Positions 46,716 to 58,200 of a stretch of 64,000 bases of DNA are shown in pieces. The position numbers and the translations under genes were made by a program. How positions within the stretch are numbered: position 1 is the first letter of the stretch; each line of letters begins with the position of its first letter. Where the stretch lies: positions 45,123,442 through 45,187,441 of the forward strand of contig LS997566.1 of NCBI GenBank assembly GCA_000469685.2. Direction: 5' to 3'. This DNA comes from Haemonchus contortus (taxonomy: Eukaryota; Nematoda; Chromadorea; Rhabditida; Trichostrongylidae). The notes under the pieces were generated by a model. The model saw only the letters and a program-made list of their open reading frames with translations. It searched no databases and was not told the DNA's origin.

Positions 46716-48020
46716 CGAAAAACTGCATCAACGTCTAGGCTTCATTTTACCTTTTGATAAGGAGTGTGGCGTTCAGCTGCGTAGATGACCTTCGATTATT
46801 CCATGCATTTGTCTACACAAAGGAATTCTGGCGCATAACTTACTGGACAGTGCTGTCTCTAAGATAGCAATGTAAAGCGTTCACTGAGCATTCGTCTGTA
46901 AGCACTCCATAGTGCGAATCCCAAGACCAAGTAGGAGGAAAGTTTCGGTCATCAGGGTGGCCTAACTGTGGGATAAAATGCAGTGGACGCAGAACTTCAC
47001 GCAGGGTACATTTCATTCCACGGCATAACCTTCTTTCAATGCACATAACTAACTAACTTTGTCACAGATACGACGGAAGGGAAAAAAGGTCTTTAGCATG
47101 GGCAGGGGTAGGTGAATGAGGTAGCCACATGGTGGCACTTCACCACAAACAGGCATTCGAGCCAGGGCCCATAGCCTGACTACTGTAGGAGTCGTGTTCC
47201 CATTGCCGTTTTTCTTACTGTGAAGACCATGCCGGGAACATATTCAACGTACCTAACATTAACTTATACAACTGAACACATTCCTTATACCGAGCCCATG
47301 AACCAGTAGAATCCGTTGTGAAGAAGGGCACTGTCCATCTTGACTAGAATCCAACCACTTTTTCAGAAGTGTTAGTTCTAGACCGTCTAATCGATGGAAC
47401 CTCTTCTGTGTCCTCAGGAAGAGCTTTACTGGTTGGACGAACTGGAAGTCGGATGGAGATAGGTCAGAGGGTGGTGAGTGAGCGGCCCTGAGCCCAGTTT
47501 GTTCTCATTAGTCAGTAGTATAAGCTGGAAGAAACGAAGGACGGCAGGAACTAGTAGGAGAACGAAAGAAGAGCTGTCACCCTAGATTGCTAAGAACTTC
47601 TCCTAGACGGGGTAGGTGGGGCTTGACATTTGTTCGTGGCAAAGTATGAAGTATGGCCTTGTATAATTCAACAAAACTACCGATTGAGTAAAATAGCAGG
47701 GGACTTCGCCCAGCAGAAGGCAAAATGAGCAAAAAAAGCAGCTAAAAAATAATTTTTTACATGCAAGTATGGTTTTAATAAAAGGCGGCTTCTTGAAGTC
47801 TCTGATCCCTGAGAAAGAAGAAACGAGATTCTCGCGTTCCTTCTCTTGAATGAAAGATTCATATCATTTCCCTGTCACTTTCAAAATGTTGAACGAGACT
47901 TTCGGTTCAAAACTACCACTACAAAACTGAAATGATGTTGGTAGCTCAAGGTTAAGGTGACAGTTCTGAGTATCGCGCTCAGTATAGTTGACAGAGTATC
48001 AGTTATGTGTAAGATACCGC
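46716..48020. repeat. Segmental duplication block 1, third and most diverged copy
   Basis: Pieces match 32340-33060 and 41690-42400 (cattttaccttttgataagg, gatgaccttcgattattcca, ggaagtcggatggagatagg). Near 47950-48020, gttctgagtatcgc and atcagttatgtgtaagatac match 33440-33490. Confidence 0.65.
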
Positions 48021-48789
48021 GCTAGACAACGTTCAGAGATTACTTTATACCATATGTTTTCGGTCTTTTTGTACCTACATGGAATTCGGCTGAAAGAAAG
48101 ACAAAAACTCGGTTCAATAGACCTAAGGGCACTGTTAAAAAGGGCTGGTTTTTGAGAGATCCCATTTGAAGAAATCTGCTTTTTCGCTACCCTCCTCTCA
48201 GGCAGTGGAGGCAGTTTAGGACAATTTTTGGCTTAACGTGGTCAGCTCCCAATTCAATCGCCTGAAATCTCGTCCAATCCGTCCCATTCCCCTTACGGTA
48301 ATCCCGTACAGTCTCTATTTTCGCATTTTTCGCAATCCACCACGCATTTCTTTCTACCCTTCTGTCTACGTGAAGAGGTGAGCGGGTAACCTTTCGACGT
48401 AGGTACGAGTTCATGACAATTCACTCAGTTGATATTGACCAAAAAATACGTAACTGCATGCCCTATATGAACACTGAGATATATAGCCCTCAACGTCCGA
48501 GGTATTAAGGGTCCCAGCACGATTGGCCGACTTAATTCGACGAAAGGACGACCATCTGCACCTGGCTGGCATTCACAGTGATGGCTGTAGTTTCAAGCGC
48601 AACGAGCACAAGGATTCCTATTTTCCTGCTGTGGTAAGTCGAATAATGAGACCGAGCCCAGACAGAGGAATCGGTCGATATTATCGTAATCGTAGACTTC
48701 TGTACTAGGAAGTTGGAGCTAAGAAAGGATTTGGTTCCTAGTAGGCTCCGCAGTAAAAGACAAGAACTGTAGATTCTCTCGGTTACAGA

Positions 48790-49340
48790 GGAGATGTACC
48801 TTCAGATGATACGTTCCCATGCCAACAATTCCTCTTCCGCCTCGGAGCCAGTCAAGTCGTATTCTCTAGGAGAGAGGGAAGCAATGAGCTCCACAGACCA
48901 TATGCGCATCTTAAAAGCCACCACGACTGTGAATGCAAGCCGAATGCGAGGCGCATTCCGAAAAAATGGGTTCTGTCGATACAGTCAATTCCGAGCACTT
49001 CGTCGTTCTGGAAAAGCTCAGTGAGGTTTAATTACGGTACTGGGCAACAACCGTAACCGATAAAACAAAAGCCAAAATGACCATTATAGGAGGGCATAAA
49101 TTTAATGTTTGAACCGACTGATAAGATAATGGGTTGGTGACCGCCATTACGCCATTAACTACGGGAAAAGGGATTTTTGATGCCGATGACGATGCATTGG
49201 CGGTGCCTGACACCGCTGATCAACAAGACATTGTGATAAATCACAGATGATACGAATGGCAGGAGAATGATTCGGAGAATGAAACCGTTCGCCATCCGCT
49301 GATTAGACAGCTGAGAGTTCTCTATGGCATCTTTCTCACG
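48790..49340. repeat. Segmental duplication block 2, third copy
   Basis: Shares gggttggtgaccgccattac, ccgctgatcaacaag and ggagaatgattcggagaatg with the other two copies. Confidence 0.65.
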
Positions 49341-49344
49341 TGTA

Positions 49345-50355
49345 CATGAATTACGCCAAAGAAAAGTTGTAGGACGAGTACTCGTATTGGAGCTGGATGT
49401 ACTGGACTCGGCAAAGCGAGCGTAGCAAACAGCTCCTCTTCCTCTTTCACCAGCTTTTGCTGAACTGGGAAAGGTCCGGAGGTGACGGGGCTCGAAATTT
49501 CAGTCGCGCTGCCACTAGTTAGATTAGGAGTGGAAGTGGTTCTACTCCTAATGAGGCGCTCTCGGAGAACTTCACATTCTTTGCCTCTTGACGCAAATGG
49601 ATGACATTCTGGCAGTTTTTCCCCAATTAAGTGCTTGGACGTGCTTTGGCAGTCACTAGAAGCCAGACTAGGATGAGTCCGGTAGAATACTACCGCGGTT
49701 GATCGACCATATCGATCAATTTGGCTCTAATCAGATGCTAAGATTACTGAGAATTTTCGGAGCAGCTTTCTTCTTTCGTCCATTTTTGACCACAGTAGAG
49801 TAGCGTACCCACTATGTCTAAGTGGTGTATAGAGCATTTTTCGACAGACTTAGGCGTCCACAAAGGAAAATTCTCACGGCATACTTGGCGAGTGAAACCA
49901 ATAATTACTTCCATCGGGACCATGAATTCCAACGGACTACGTATCTGATAGATAGAGCCGCTGTTACTCTGTATCCTACGGTTCATCAGGCCAAATTCTA
50001 AAAAGTTGCATTTAAGTTTGCTACAGAAGAAGACATTTGCGAAATTGGGCTTCCTATATAATTCGTTAGTGTCCACACCAGTGTGGTACATCCAAAAAAC
50101 TGCTGACAGAAGCCCTTTTTTCTTCACACTGCGCTTGGTATGTTGGATGAGTCTTGAAGGTTGTGCTTGAAAGTTATTCCAGAGTATTAGAGCTGGACCT
50201 CAGCCGAGTAGAGTCGACTTAATGTCTTTTCCTGCCATGACACCAATCTTGGAGCTCTCAGAACCAGCGGTACTGTATTACCCGAGGAAATCCAGCCAGA
50301 ACCGAGCACATGGGTCCTCAAGCCTCCTTTCATTCCCGGTTGTTTGGAATTCCGG
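49345..50355. other. Intergenic, nothing supported
   Basis: ORFs on minus (49744-50127) have no recognised similarity and lack splice context. Confidence 0.35.
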
Positions 50356-50500
50356 TACAAGCCATGAAAAATACGATGAGAAATGACGGGTCCATTTTTA
50401 ACAATAGTCTTATACAAAGAGACGCGCCAGGGTCGGTCAGAGTTTGTAACACCCGAACACTTTTCAATGCTTATCTAGACATCTAGGCGTTCACCTCCAA

Positions 50501-50547
50501 GAATCGAACTTTTTAAGCGAGTGACCTCCAGCCGACTGAGTATAAAA
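50501..50547 (+). promoter_or_regulatory. Gene D core promoter: conserved block plus TATA
   Basis: gaatcgaactttttaagc, then gtgacctccagccgactgag and TATAAAA at 50541-50547, 47 bases before the ATG. The leader caatgggtattcactc is shared with gene B. Confidence 0.75.
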
Positions 50548-50593
50548 GTGTTGCCATTGCAATGGGTATTCACTCCACGTACATTCGCAAATT

Positions 50594-52456
50594 ATGCGGA
50601 GTATTTGGCTTGTGGCACTCATTGCCACAGCATATGGGTGAGTCTACTCAATTCAAGCTCTATTCGAAATTTGGTGGCTATTTTTATTTGATGGCCCTAC
50701 TTTTTTCCTCCTTAAAAACCACCGAATCACGGAACTACCTATCAAAGGCTTCTGATTCCAGGCAGTATGCTAGTTCTGGAGGCGGCGGAGGCGGTAGCGG
50801 CGGCGGCGGCGGCGGAGGAGGGGGAGGTTTGTTGTAATGCTTTCGCTAGACTAAGAAAAAGAATATTACAGTGGAAAGGGACAACACGTAAAAAAATTAG
50901 CTTTTACAGGTTATGTAATGCCTCCACCTGACTACTCACCTCCTGCAGCTCCACCTCAACTACTATCGCCTGTGCCAATGTCACCACCGGCAGCTCCACC
51001 AGCAGTTCCACCGGCAGCTCCACCGGCAGCTCCACCAGCAGCTCCACCAGCAGCCCCAGTAGCACCTCCTCCGGCAGCTCCAGTAGCACCTCCACCAGCA
51101 GCTCCACCAGTAGCCCCACCACCTGTTTCGTCCGGAAGTTACAGTTCAGGCGGTGGAGGCGGCGGCGGCGGCGGAAGCGGTGGTGGCGGCGGAGGTGGCG
51201 GCAGCTACGGTACTGGTGGAGGCGGCGGCGGCGGAGGAAGCTACCAACCACCAGCTCCTCCCCCACCAAGCCCTCCAGCTCCTCCACCAGCTCCACCAGC
51301 GCCACCACCGGCTCCACCAGCACCACCTCCAGCTCCACCAGCACCACCTCCAGCTCCACCAGCACCCCCACCAGCTCCACCTGCACCACCAGCGCCATGC
51401 AGTGGTGCCAGCTGTGGTGGCGGCAGCTACAGTAGCGGCGGCGGCGGCGGAGGCAGTGGCGGCGGCGGAAGTGGCGGTGGCGGCGGAAGTGGCGGCAGCT
51501 ACGGTACTGGTGGAGGCGGCGGCGGCGGTGGAGGTTACCAACCACCAGCTCCTCCCCCACCAAGCCCTCCTGCTCCTCCACCAGCTCCACCAGCACCACC
51601 TCCAGCTCCACCAGCACCACCTCCAGCTCCACCAGCACCCCCACCAGCTCCACCTGCACCTCCAGCACCATGCAGCGGTGCCAGCTGTGGTGGCGGCAGC
51701 TACAGTAGCGGCGGCGGCGGCGGAAGCGGTGGCGGCGGAAGTGGCGGCGGCGGCGGAAGTGGCGGCAGCTACGGCACTGGAGGAGGAGGAAGCGGCGGCG
51801 GCGGCGGTGGAAGCTACCAACCTCCAGCTCCACCAGCACCACCTCCAGCTCCACCAGCACCACCTCCAGCTCCACCAGCACCACCTCCAGCTCCACCAGC
51901 ACCCCCACCAGCTCCACCTGCACCTCCAGCACCATGCAGCGGTGCCAGCTGTGGTGGCGGCAGCTACAGTAGCGGCGGCGGCGGCGGAAGCGGTGGCGGC
52001 GGAAGTGGCGGCGGTGGCGGAAGTGGCGGCAGCTACGGCACTGGAGGAGGAGGCAGCGGCGGCGGCGGCGGCGGCGGTGGAAGCTATCAACCACCAGCAG
52101 CTCCACCAGCAGCTCCACCAGCAGCTCCACCAGCAGCTCCACCAGCAGCTCCACCAGCAGCTCCTCCAGCAGCTCCACCAGCAGCTCCACCAGCAGCTCC
52201 TCCAGCAGCTCCTCCAGCAGCTCCTCCTGCAGCTCCACCAGCGCCACCATCAGGAGGTGGATATGCAGTCGCTCCTCCACCACCACCACGTAAGTGAACC
52301 GCTTCATGAAAAAAAAATTCCAGTCTTTGAATTCCATTCATTCCAGCTGGCGGCTACCGTGCTATGTATCGTCAAAGACGTCGTTTCCACAAAAAGGCGA
52401 AGTTCCTGAGAAGATCGAGAAAGATGTTCAAGCGAAGAAGAGCTATGGCACATTAG
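50594..52456 (+). CDS. Gene D: large secreted Gly/Pro/Ala-rich protein with basic tail, 532 aa
   Basis: Exons 50594-50637, 50762-50826, 50910-52289, 52347-52456; exactly 533 codons. Signal peptide MRSIWLVALIATAYG, then QYASSGGGGGG. Exon 3 opens YVMPPPDYSPPAAPP, runs through PPAAPPAAP and PVAPP repeats, then Gly blocks with SYSSGGGG and SYGTGGGG, then three Cys modules (CSGASCGGGSYSSGGG) separated by YQPPAP and APPPAPP runs, then a long AAPP tract and [12 protein letters not shown]. The last exon is strongly basic (PGGYRAMYRQRRRF, then FHKKAKFLRRSRK, ending RRRAMAH). First-exon phase, Cys module, YAVAPPP motif and tail position tie it to A-C; the tail resembles that of E. The long minus-strand ORF over the same region (50904-52337) is a composition artefact. 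Confidence 0.88.
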
Positions 52457-52496
52457 TCTCATAGTGGCTGTTAATATAGCTCTTGTATGTAGTTCT

Positions 52497-52502
52497 AATA
52501 AA
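52497..52502 (+). terminator. Polyadenylation signal of gene D
   Basis: AATAAA 41 bases after the stop; a second AATAAA follows at 52511-52516. Confidence 0.8.
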
Positions 52503-52519
52503 CTTATTCTAATAAATCA

Positions 52520-54127
52520 ATAAGCTTACTAGCGAAATCAAACAGTGCCTATGAAAACTAATTCTTGATTGTTTCGAAGGGTGCGGGAGATCCCAAACCT
52601 TTTTCTTGGACATAGGTGATTTAGATATATTTGCATGTTTAGGTTTATAGTTTTTTGCCCACCACATCTACCATAAGATAGGAAATGGATAACCTCAGCA
52701 TATGGCTAGATAAACCGGCATTGCTTAATTTTGAACTTCAAGATCAGTCTTCACCAATGGTCCTCTCGCCGCCCACGGCAAATTCGCATCTTGACCCAAC
52801 AGTTTACCCACCGTCCCCTACATGAGCTGACTAAAGCAAAAAATACTCGAGACCGGGAAACTCCCTTTCAGCAGGACTTACCACCGGACAAGTCCCGCTG
52901 CGGAAGCGCTACTTCAGAACAATAGCATGTTGCCATGAAACTGGCGATAATTCCCATAAAGTTGTTCCCCGAGAGTCTGCACCGGGCATGGTGCGTTCGC
53001 ACCGGGATTGAATCATTGTGCTCATATTCGTAAGCAAAAACAAAATACGAAAAAGAGTAACTGGAAAAAGGAAGCAGAAAGAAATACTGGTAAAGGACAA
53101 CTCACCCAGATGTCAAGCCATAGCGCGTGACTTCTCCCATGTCCGTCTCGCCCATATGCGAATGTGTCAATGAATGATAGACGTTTATGAATGATCACGT
53201 CAAGACACCATGATAATCGAAATTGAGTAGAAAACCAAGAAGGGGAAAATAGTGTTAGGGATCTTTCCCCCGGAGGGTGTATCGCGCTCGCCTCACCCAT
53301 CGCGTATGGCAGAAATGTGATGATCGATTGGAGCGCGCAATCTGTGAGCCAGCATTACGGTGGATGGTTTGATGCATACTATCTGTCATTGTTACACTTT
53401 ATCTTCCTGATAAAACCTTCATTGATCAGTTCCTACTACTCAAAGGTAAAACTACAGGAATAAGAGAAAGAAAACATTCAAAGTAACAGAAAATGGGGCC
53501 TTATTAGCTATAGTAGAGACGCGCTAAATGCGGCATTTGCAGTTCAAAGCCACAAGACAACTAGAAAAGGTTGGCTGCATGCGGTTCGGTGAACTTGGGA
53601 ATCCATGATCATGTTCTACAACCGATGAGAGATCGAGAAGTTACATCCCACTGAGATGACAAGCTCACTTCTCTAATGTCTTCTGTAGCAGAATTTGAGA
53701 GCACGCTCTATGCCACTAATCCCTCATAGTTTTTCTTCTCTGTCATGAATGGGGTATTCGGACGAGATTTCACCCGTTGTAATCGCGTAAAAGGCCAGCT
53801 ACATTAAGCTCAAAAAACCTAGTGTTGCCTTCAACTGTTGCATGTGTCACGATTAGTTGTTGGAATTTCCGACATCCATGCTCCATTGTAAATGTTGCAG
53901 CCTCTACCGAGCATTTAAAACTCGTATATCTTTGGGTGTGGATTCGGCGAGGTCTTTGAGCCTGTATTGCGCCCTATTTAGGCTGTTCTCGTGTCCGACA
54001 ACACTCCATATGAAATAATTAAAAGCTGCAGACCTTATCACATTAAATTTTCTAGTTTTTATATTACCATTCACTATTTCGAATCTAGATTCTTCAATGA
54101 CAGACAGTACGATTCCTAATTTCTCAC
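52520..54127. other. Intergenic, nothing supported
   Basis: No ORF with coding character and no recognised repeat up to the MITE at 54132. Confidence 0.4.
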
Positions 54128-54131
54128 TTAA

Positions 54132-54775
54132 AGGCACAGTTCACGATAATTTTGGGTAATCCACATTATGATGAAAAATGGAAGACAAGTTCGAAAACAG
54201 TGCGATGAGGGTAAGGAACTGCGTGAATCAGTGTTTCCAAAGTGAAAAAAGGCTTCGAAAAACCGTTCAAAAGTGGGCTGGACGGGAATGGGACCAGAAA
54301 AATGAAAAAGAGTGGAGCATTTGGCTATACTATGTGGGTCATTGCGTAAGTGTGGGTGCAAATAATCGGACACGGTAGGCGAAAAATTCATCCACTTATG
54401 AGCATGAGTAAACAAAAAACCCTAGTAACAGCAAAAGTAGCTCACCTTTTCAGCCTCTAGGAGTAGGAAATTAAGTAAAGGATCGCGGCAGTAAACAGAA
54501 TAACAGAGGAAAAAAGAATGGGAGAGAAACATCGCCTCATCACTCAGCGATCAGCTGATTGTATGTGGGTCCTAGAACGAATAGTTGCAATCTGTATCGT
54601 CTTGACACTCGTCTAACGTGACATCGATCGAGGGGCGTTAAAGCCAATCACGGCAGCAACAGGGCTACCACTATGCCCTAAGCGCCGAGATTGTGGGAGC
54701 GAGAGGGTCCCTGGGGAGCGCTGAGTATTCCTGAAGGAAGAACTCAGTAACCTTTTTTTACCGTGAACCGTGCCT
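54132..54775. mobile_element. TTAA-flanked MITE, complete copy
   Basis: A 644-bp element with termini AGGCACAGTTCACG and its inverted counterpart (one mismatch in the first 14), bounded by TTAA on both sides (54128-54131, 54776-54779). There is no transposase ORF. Partial copies at 35977-36170 and 38025-38557 (probably also near 6300-6403 and 46485-46590) show it is a family. TTAA targeting is typical of piggyBac-type elements, but the termini do not show the usual piggyBac CCY start, so the superfamily is open. Confidence 0.8.
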
Positions 54776-55160
54776 TTAAATTAGACAAGCCGTAGAGGAA
54801 GCGATGGCTATGGAGTTCATATTTTGGAAACTATTACAGAAGTGAATGGAGATTCAGAAACCAATTTCTAGCGATGAAACTCGGACATTCTCTCTCGACG
54901 AACGGATAGCTTCGCTGGAGAAAAGCGATATCTGCTTCTCTTTCCGTGAGACGTGACGTCAGTATAGTATAGTGATGATCAGTCTGAAATTTGACCTTGC
55001 CTGCCTAATCGCCATTACTACATATAATGGAAAATAGGGCGAAAATGAATGGGGTAAGCCATGGTGGAGAAGAAAACAAAATGCCCCGCCAAGGCTAAGC
55101 TGGTCAACCGTAGCCGATTACTCTAACGGAATTATCGTCAAGAACTGAACTGTCAAATGG

Positions 55161-55187
55161 ATGACCTCTAGCGAATTCAGTATAAAA
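55161..55187 (+). promoter_or_regulatory. Gene E core promoter: partial conserved block plus TATA
   Basis: atgacctctagcgaattcag directly followed by TATAAAA at 55181-55187, 46 bases before the ATG. This matches the proximal half of the B-D block; the gaatcgaac half is not clear. Confidence 0.65.
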
Positions 55188-55232
55188 TGATCGTCACAGT
55201 CAGTAGCTGCTACAGTCCGGCATTGGCTCAAC

Positions 55233-58200
55233 ATGCGGCCTTTCCTGTTAGCCGCTCTCTTTGCCATAGCCTCTTGGTGAGTGAGCTGCTGGAATTCACA
55301 ACATGTGAAATTCTTGAGTTTCACAATTTTTTCACTTTTCAACAAGAGCAAAAGCAGAATTGAGTTTTACTCTAAAAAAACACCTCTATTTCAGTGATTA
55401 TCCTACCGGTGGAGGTAAAGGAGGCGGAGGCGGCGGTGGTGGTGGCGGCGGCCTAGGCTCTAGCGGTCCATGTGTTCCTGGAAGTGAGTACCAACTCAAA
55501 GCTATGTGGAGTTGATTTACTGTCAAGGCCCTCTTCTAAAAGGGCTTACTTCGTTCTATACTGAGCTATTCTGCCACTTACAGGTCCGAACTGCGGCGGT
55601 GGCGGTGGAGGTCAGTGCATTCCTGGAAGTGAGTCGTTGCATTCAAAATTTACAAATCTCTCTATTTTTTACAATTAGTATGAAAAAGTGAGCTGTACAC
55701 TCAAATTCAACAATGTAGGGTTAGTGATTAAACATTTTATAATGAGCAATTCGGTCCCTTACAGGTCCCAACTGTCCCGGCGGAGGTGGCCGTCCTCCTC
55801 CATGCGTTCCTGGAAGTAAGTCCCAGTATGAAACAGTCATTCCTCCATTTTTATAATTGATATTCAAAAGTGAAATAGTTACTAAAAAGCTACTTCAGTT
55901 CACTTTCTTAGGATAACGAATAAACTTTCCATAATGAACGATTCTGCCCCTTACAGGTCCAAACTGCCCAGGCGGCGGCGGACGACCTCCTCCATGCGTT
56001 CCTGGAAGTAAGTCCCTCGATTAATCACCCTTCCAGTTTTATAATTTTTATACGGACGTGAAATACCTACCAAGGACTGAGTTTTTGATGATGAACTAAA
56101 TATTTCATCTCTTTCAGGTCCCAACTGCCCAGGCGGCGGCGGACGTCCTCCTCCATGCGTTCCTGGAAGTAGGTTTTCCAATATTTCAATTACCAGGCGG
56201 CCACGCACGCTATTGCGTGCACTCGGGGCTCTAGCCATGAGGGAAGGAGCCACGTGAGCTTCTGATTTTCATTATAGACTTTATCATCCGAGCCTCTTCC
56301 AGGACACTTCTGTAGCGGCCATCTCTTTTTGGGATGTGAAATGGGGCTGTGTGTGGCCATGAAGAGTACACCGATGTATCCAAATTAAATACCTATGCAG
56401 TCCATGTAGTCATAGAAACCCTGTGTAGTTTGGGCTGTGTGTGGCCATGAACACTAACTTTGAGAGGAAAGCCCCTTTGGGCAGTTGTAGGGATTTAGAC
56501 GTCTTCACATTCACATTTACACGCATTTGCTCTTGGGTAGAAGGGACTACTGTGTGTGGAATCATGGATACTAACTTTCAGAAAATTTACAGCCTAATTT
56601 TTGAAAGAGTTTAATGGTATCTCCTAATTGTACACCTATGTAGTCAGGGTTAGTGGGAAGGAAAGATGGATAAATTTTTTGATCTCAGCCCCCCTCCCCT
56701 CTTTGCAAACCCCACCCACTTCAAGCTTCGAATCACATTACTTTTATTACCTACAGACACCTTTTGCCCGCGTTCTAAAACGCATCTGAAAAGACTTAAT
56801 AATTTTGATGTAAGCCCCGCTCACTTGTGCCAATCCCGCCCACTTGCGCCTTCTGGCCACATTTGTTTTTACGCCATATTTCTGAATAGAGTTATAAATT
56901 TTTGATCTAAGCCCCGCCCACTTCAGTGCCAACCCGCCTACTTCTGGGGTTTGACCACATTTGTTCTTTTACACCTTAATACCTTTTTGCCGCATCCCAG
57001 AACATTTCTGAATAGAGTTATAAATTTTCTATCTAAGCCCCGCCCACTTTAGTGCAAACCCCGCTCACTTCTGGGATTTGACCACATTTGTTCTTTTACA
57101 CCTTAATACCTTTTTGCCACATCCCAGAACGTTTCTGAATAGAGTTATAAATTTTTGATCTAAGCCCCGCCCACTTTAGTGCCAGCCCCGCCCACTTCTG
57201 GGATTTGACTACATTTGTTCTTTTTCACCTTAATACCTTTTTGCCGCACCCCAAAACGTTTCTGATAGAGTTATGAATTTTTGATCTAAGCCCCGCCCAC
57301 TTTGGTGCCAACCACGCCCACTTCGAGAATTTGACCACATTTGTTCCATTACCTCCAATCACTTTTTTCCCGCATTCTAGAACGTTTCCGAACGAAGTTA
57401 CACTAATTTTTGAAGAGTAGCCTTCACCTCAACGCACGCCCCGCCCCTCGTGGGCGGGGCTTCGCTGTACTTACGCATGCCCAGCACGCATAAGGCCTTG
57501 CTCACTCTTTTTATTTTTTTCCTGGCCTCGACGCCTTCGTTGAATCGAGTTATGAATCTTTGTGGAAAGTACCGCCCACTGCGAGAACGCTCCGCCCACA
57601 GCCGGTAAATTTCCTTTATTTTAATTTTTGACCCATCCCTCACCTTTGCCCATTTTTTCCGGTGTCTGGAATGTTATGAGACCGAATTGGAAGAAGTCGC
57701 CCATGACCCCGCCAAATTCCTGCGCACGCCCCGCCCCTTGGGGGCGGAGCTCCGCTGAGCTCACGTGTGCTCTGTTGGTCCTGCCCTATGCTCGACCCAT
57801 TCCAAACTTGACCCGATCTCTACAGTTGCTTCGTCAGATGATACTGAAATTTGCGACGACAAACAGACAAACAGACAAACAAACAGACAAACATACAGAC
57901 ACACCAAGGATGTGGTTTATATATAGTAAGGATACTGTCATATTTGCATATTTGTGGTTGATAAGAGAAATCTAACTGCTTTCTCAAATCCATTCTCATA
58001 AGTAGCGACTCAATTTTTTATAAGGATTATTCTGACGCTTGCAGGCCCCAACTGTCCCGGCGGCGGTGGACTTCCTCCTCCATGCGTTCCTGGAAGTGGG
58101 TCATTTCAGTTCGTCATTTTTGCATTTATATGGTTAATTTGAGAAAGCTTACTGTTTTCTCGAGTTCACTTTCTTAGAGTAGCGGCCGAGCTTCTTACAA

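Noticed and set aside
50904..52337. Minus-strand ORF of 477 codons opposite gene D
   Set aside because: It is a shadow: Gly and Pro codons on the plus strand read as Ala/Arg/Val/Leu/Glu-type runs in reverse. It has no signal peptide, splice logic or promoter. The plus frame has conserved exons and a family tail.
56194..56260. Possible additional cassette exon after exon 6 of gene E (ccaggcggccacgc)
   Set aside because: It does not encode the SPNC...CVPG pattern in any frame and lacks a matching acceptor and donor pair.
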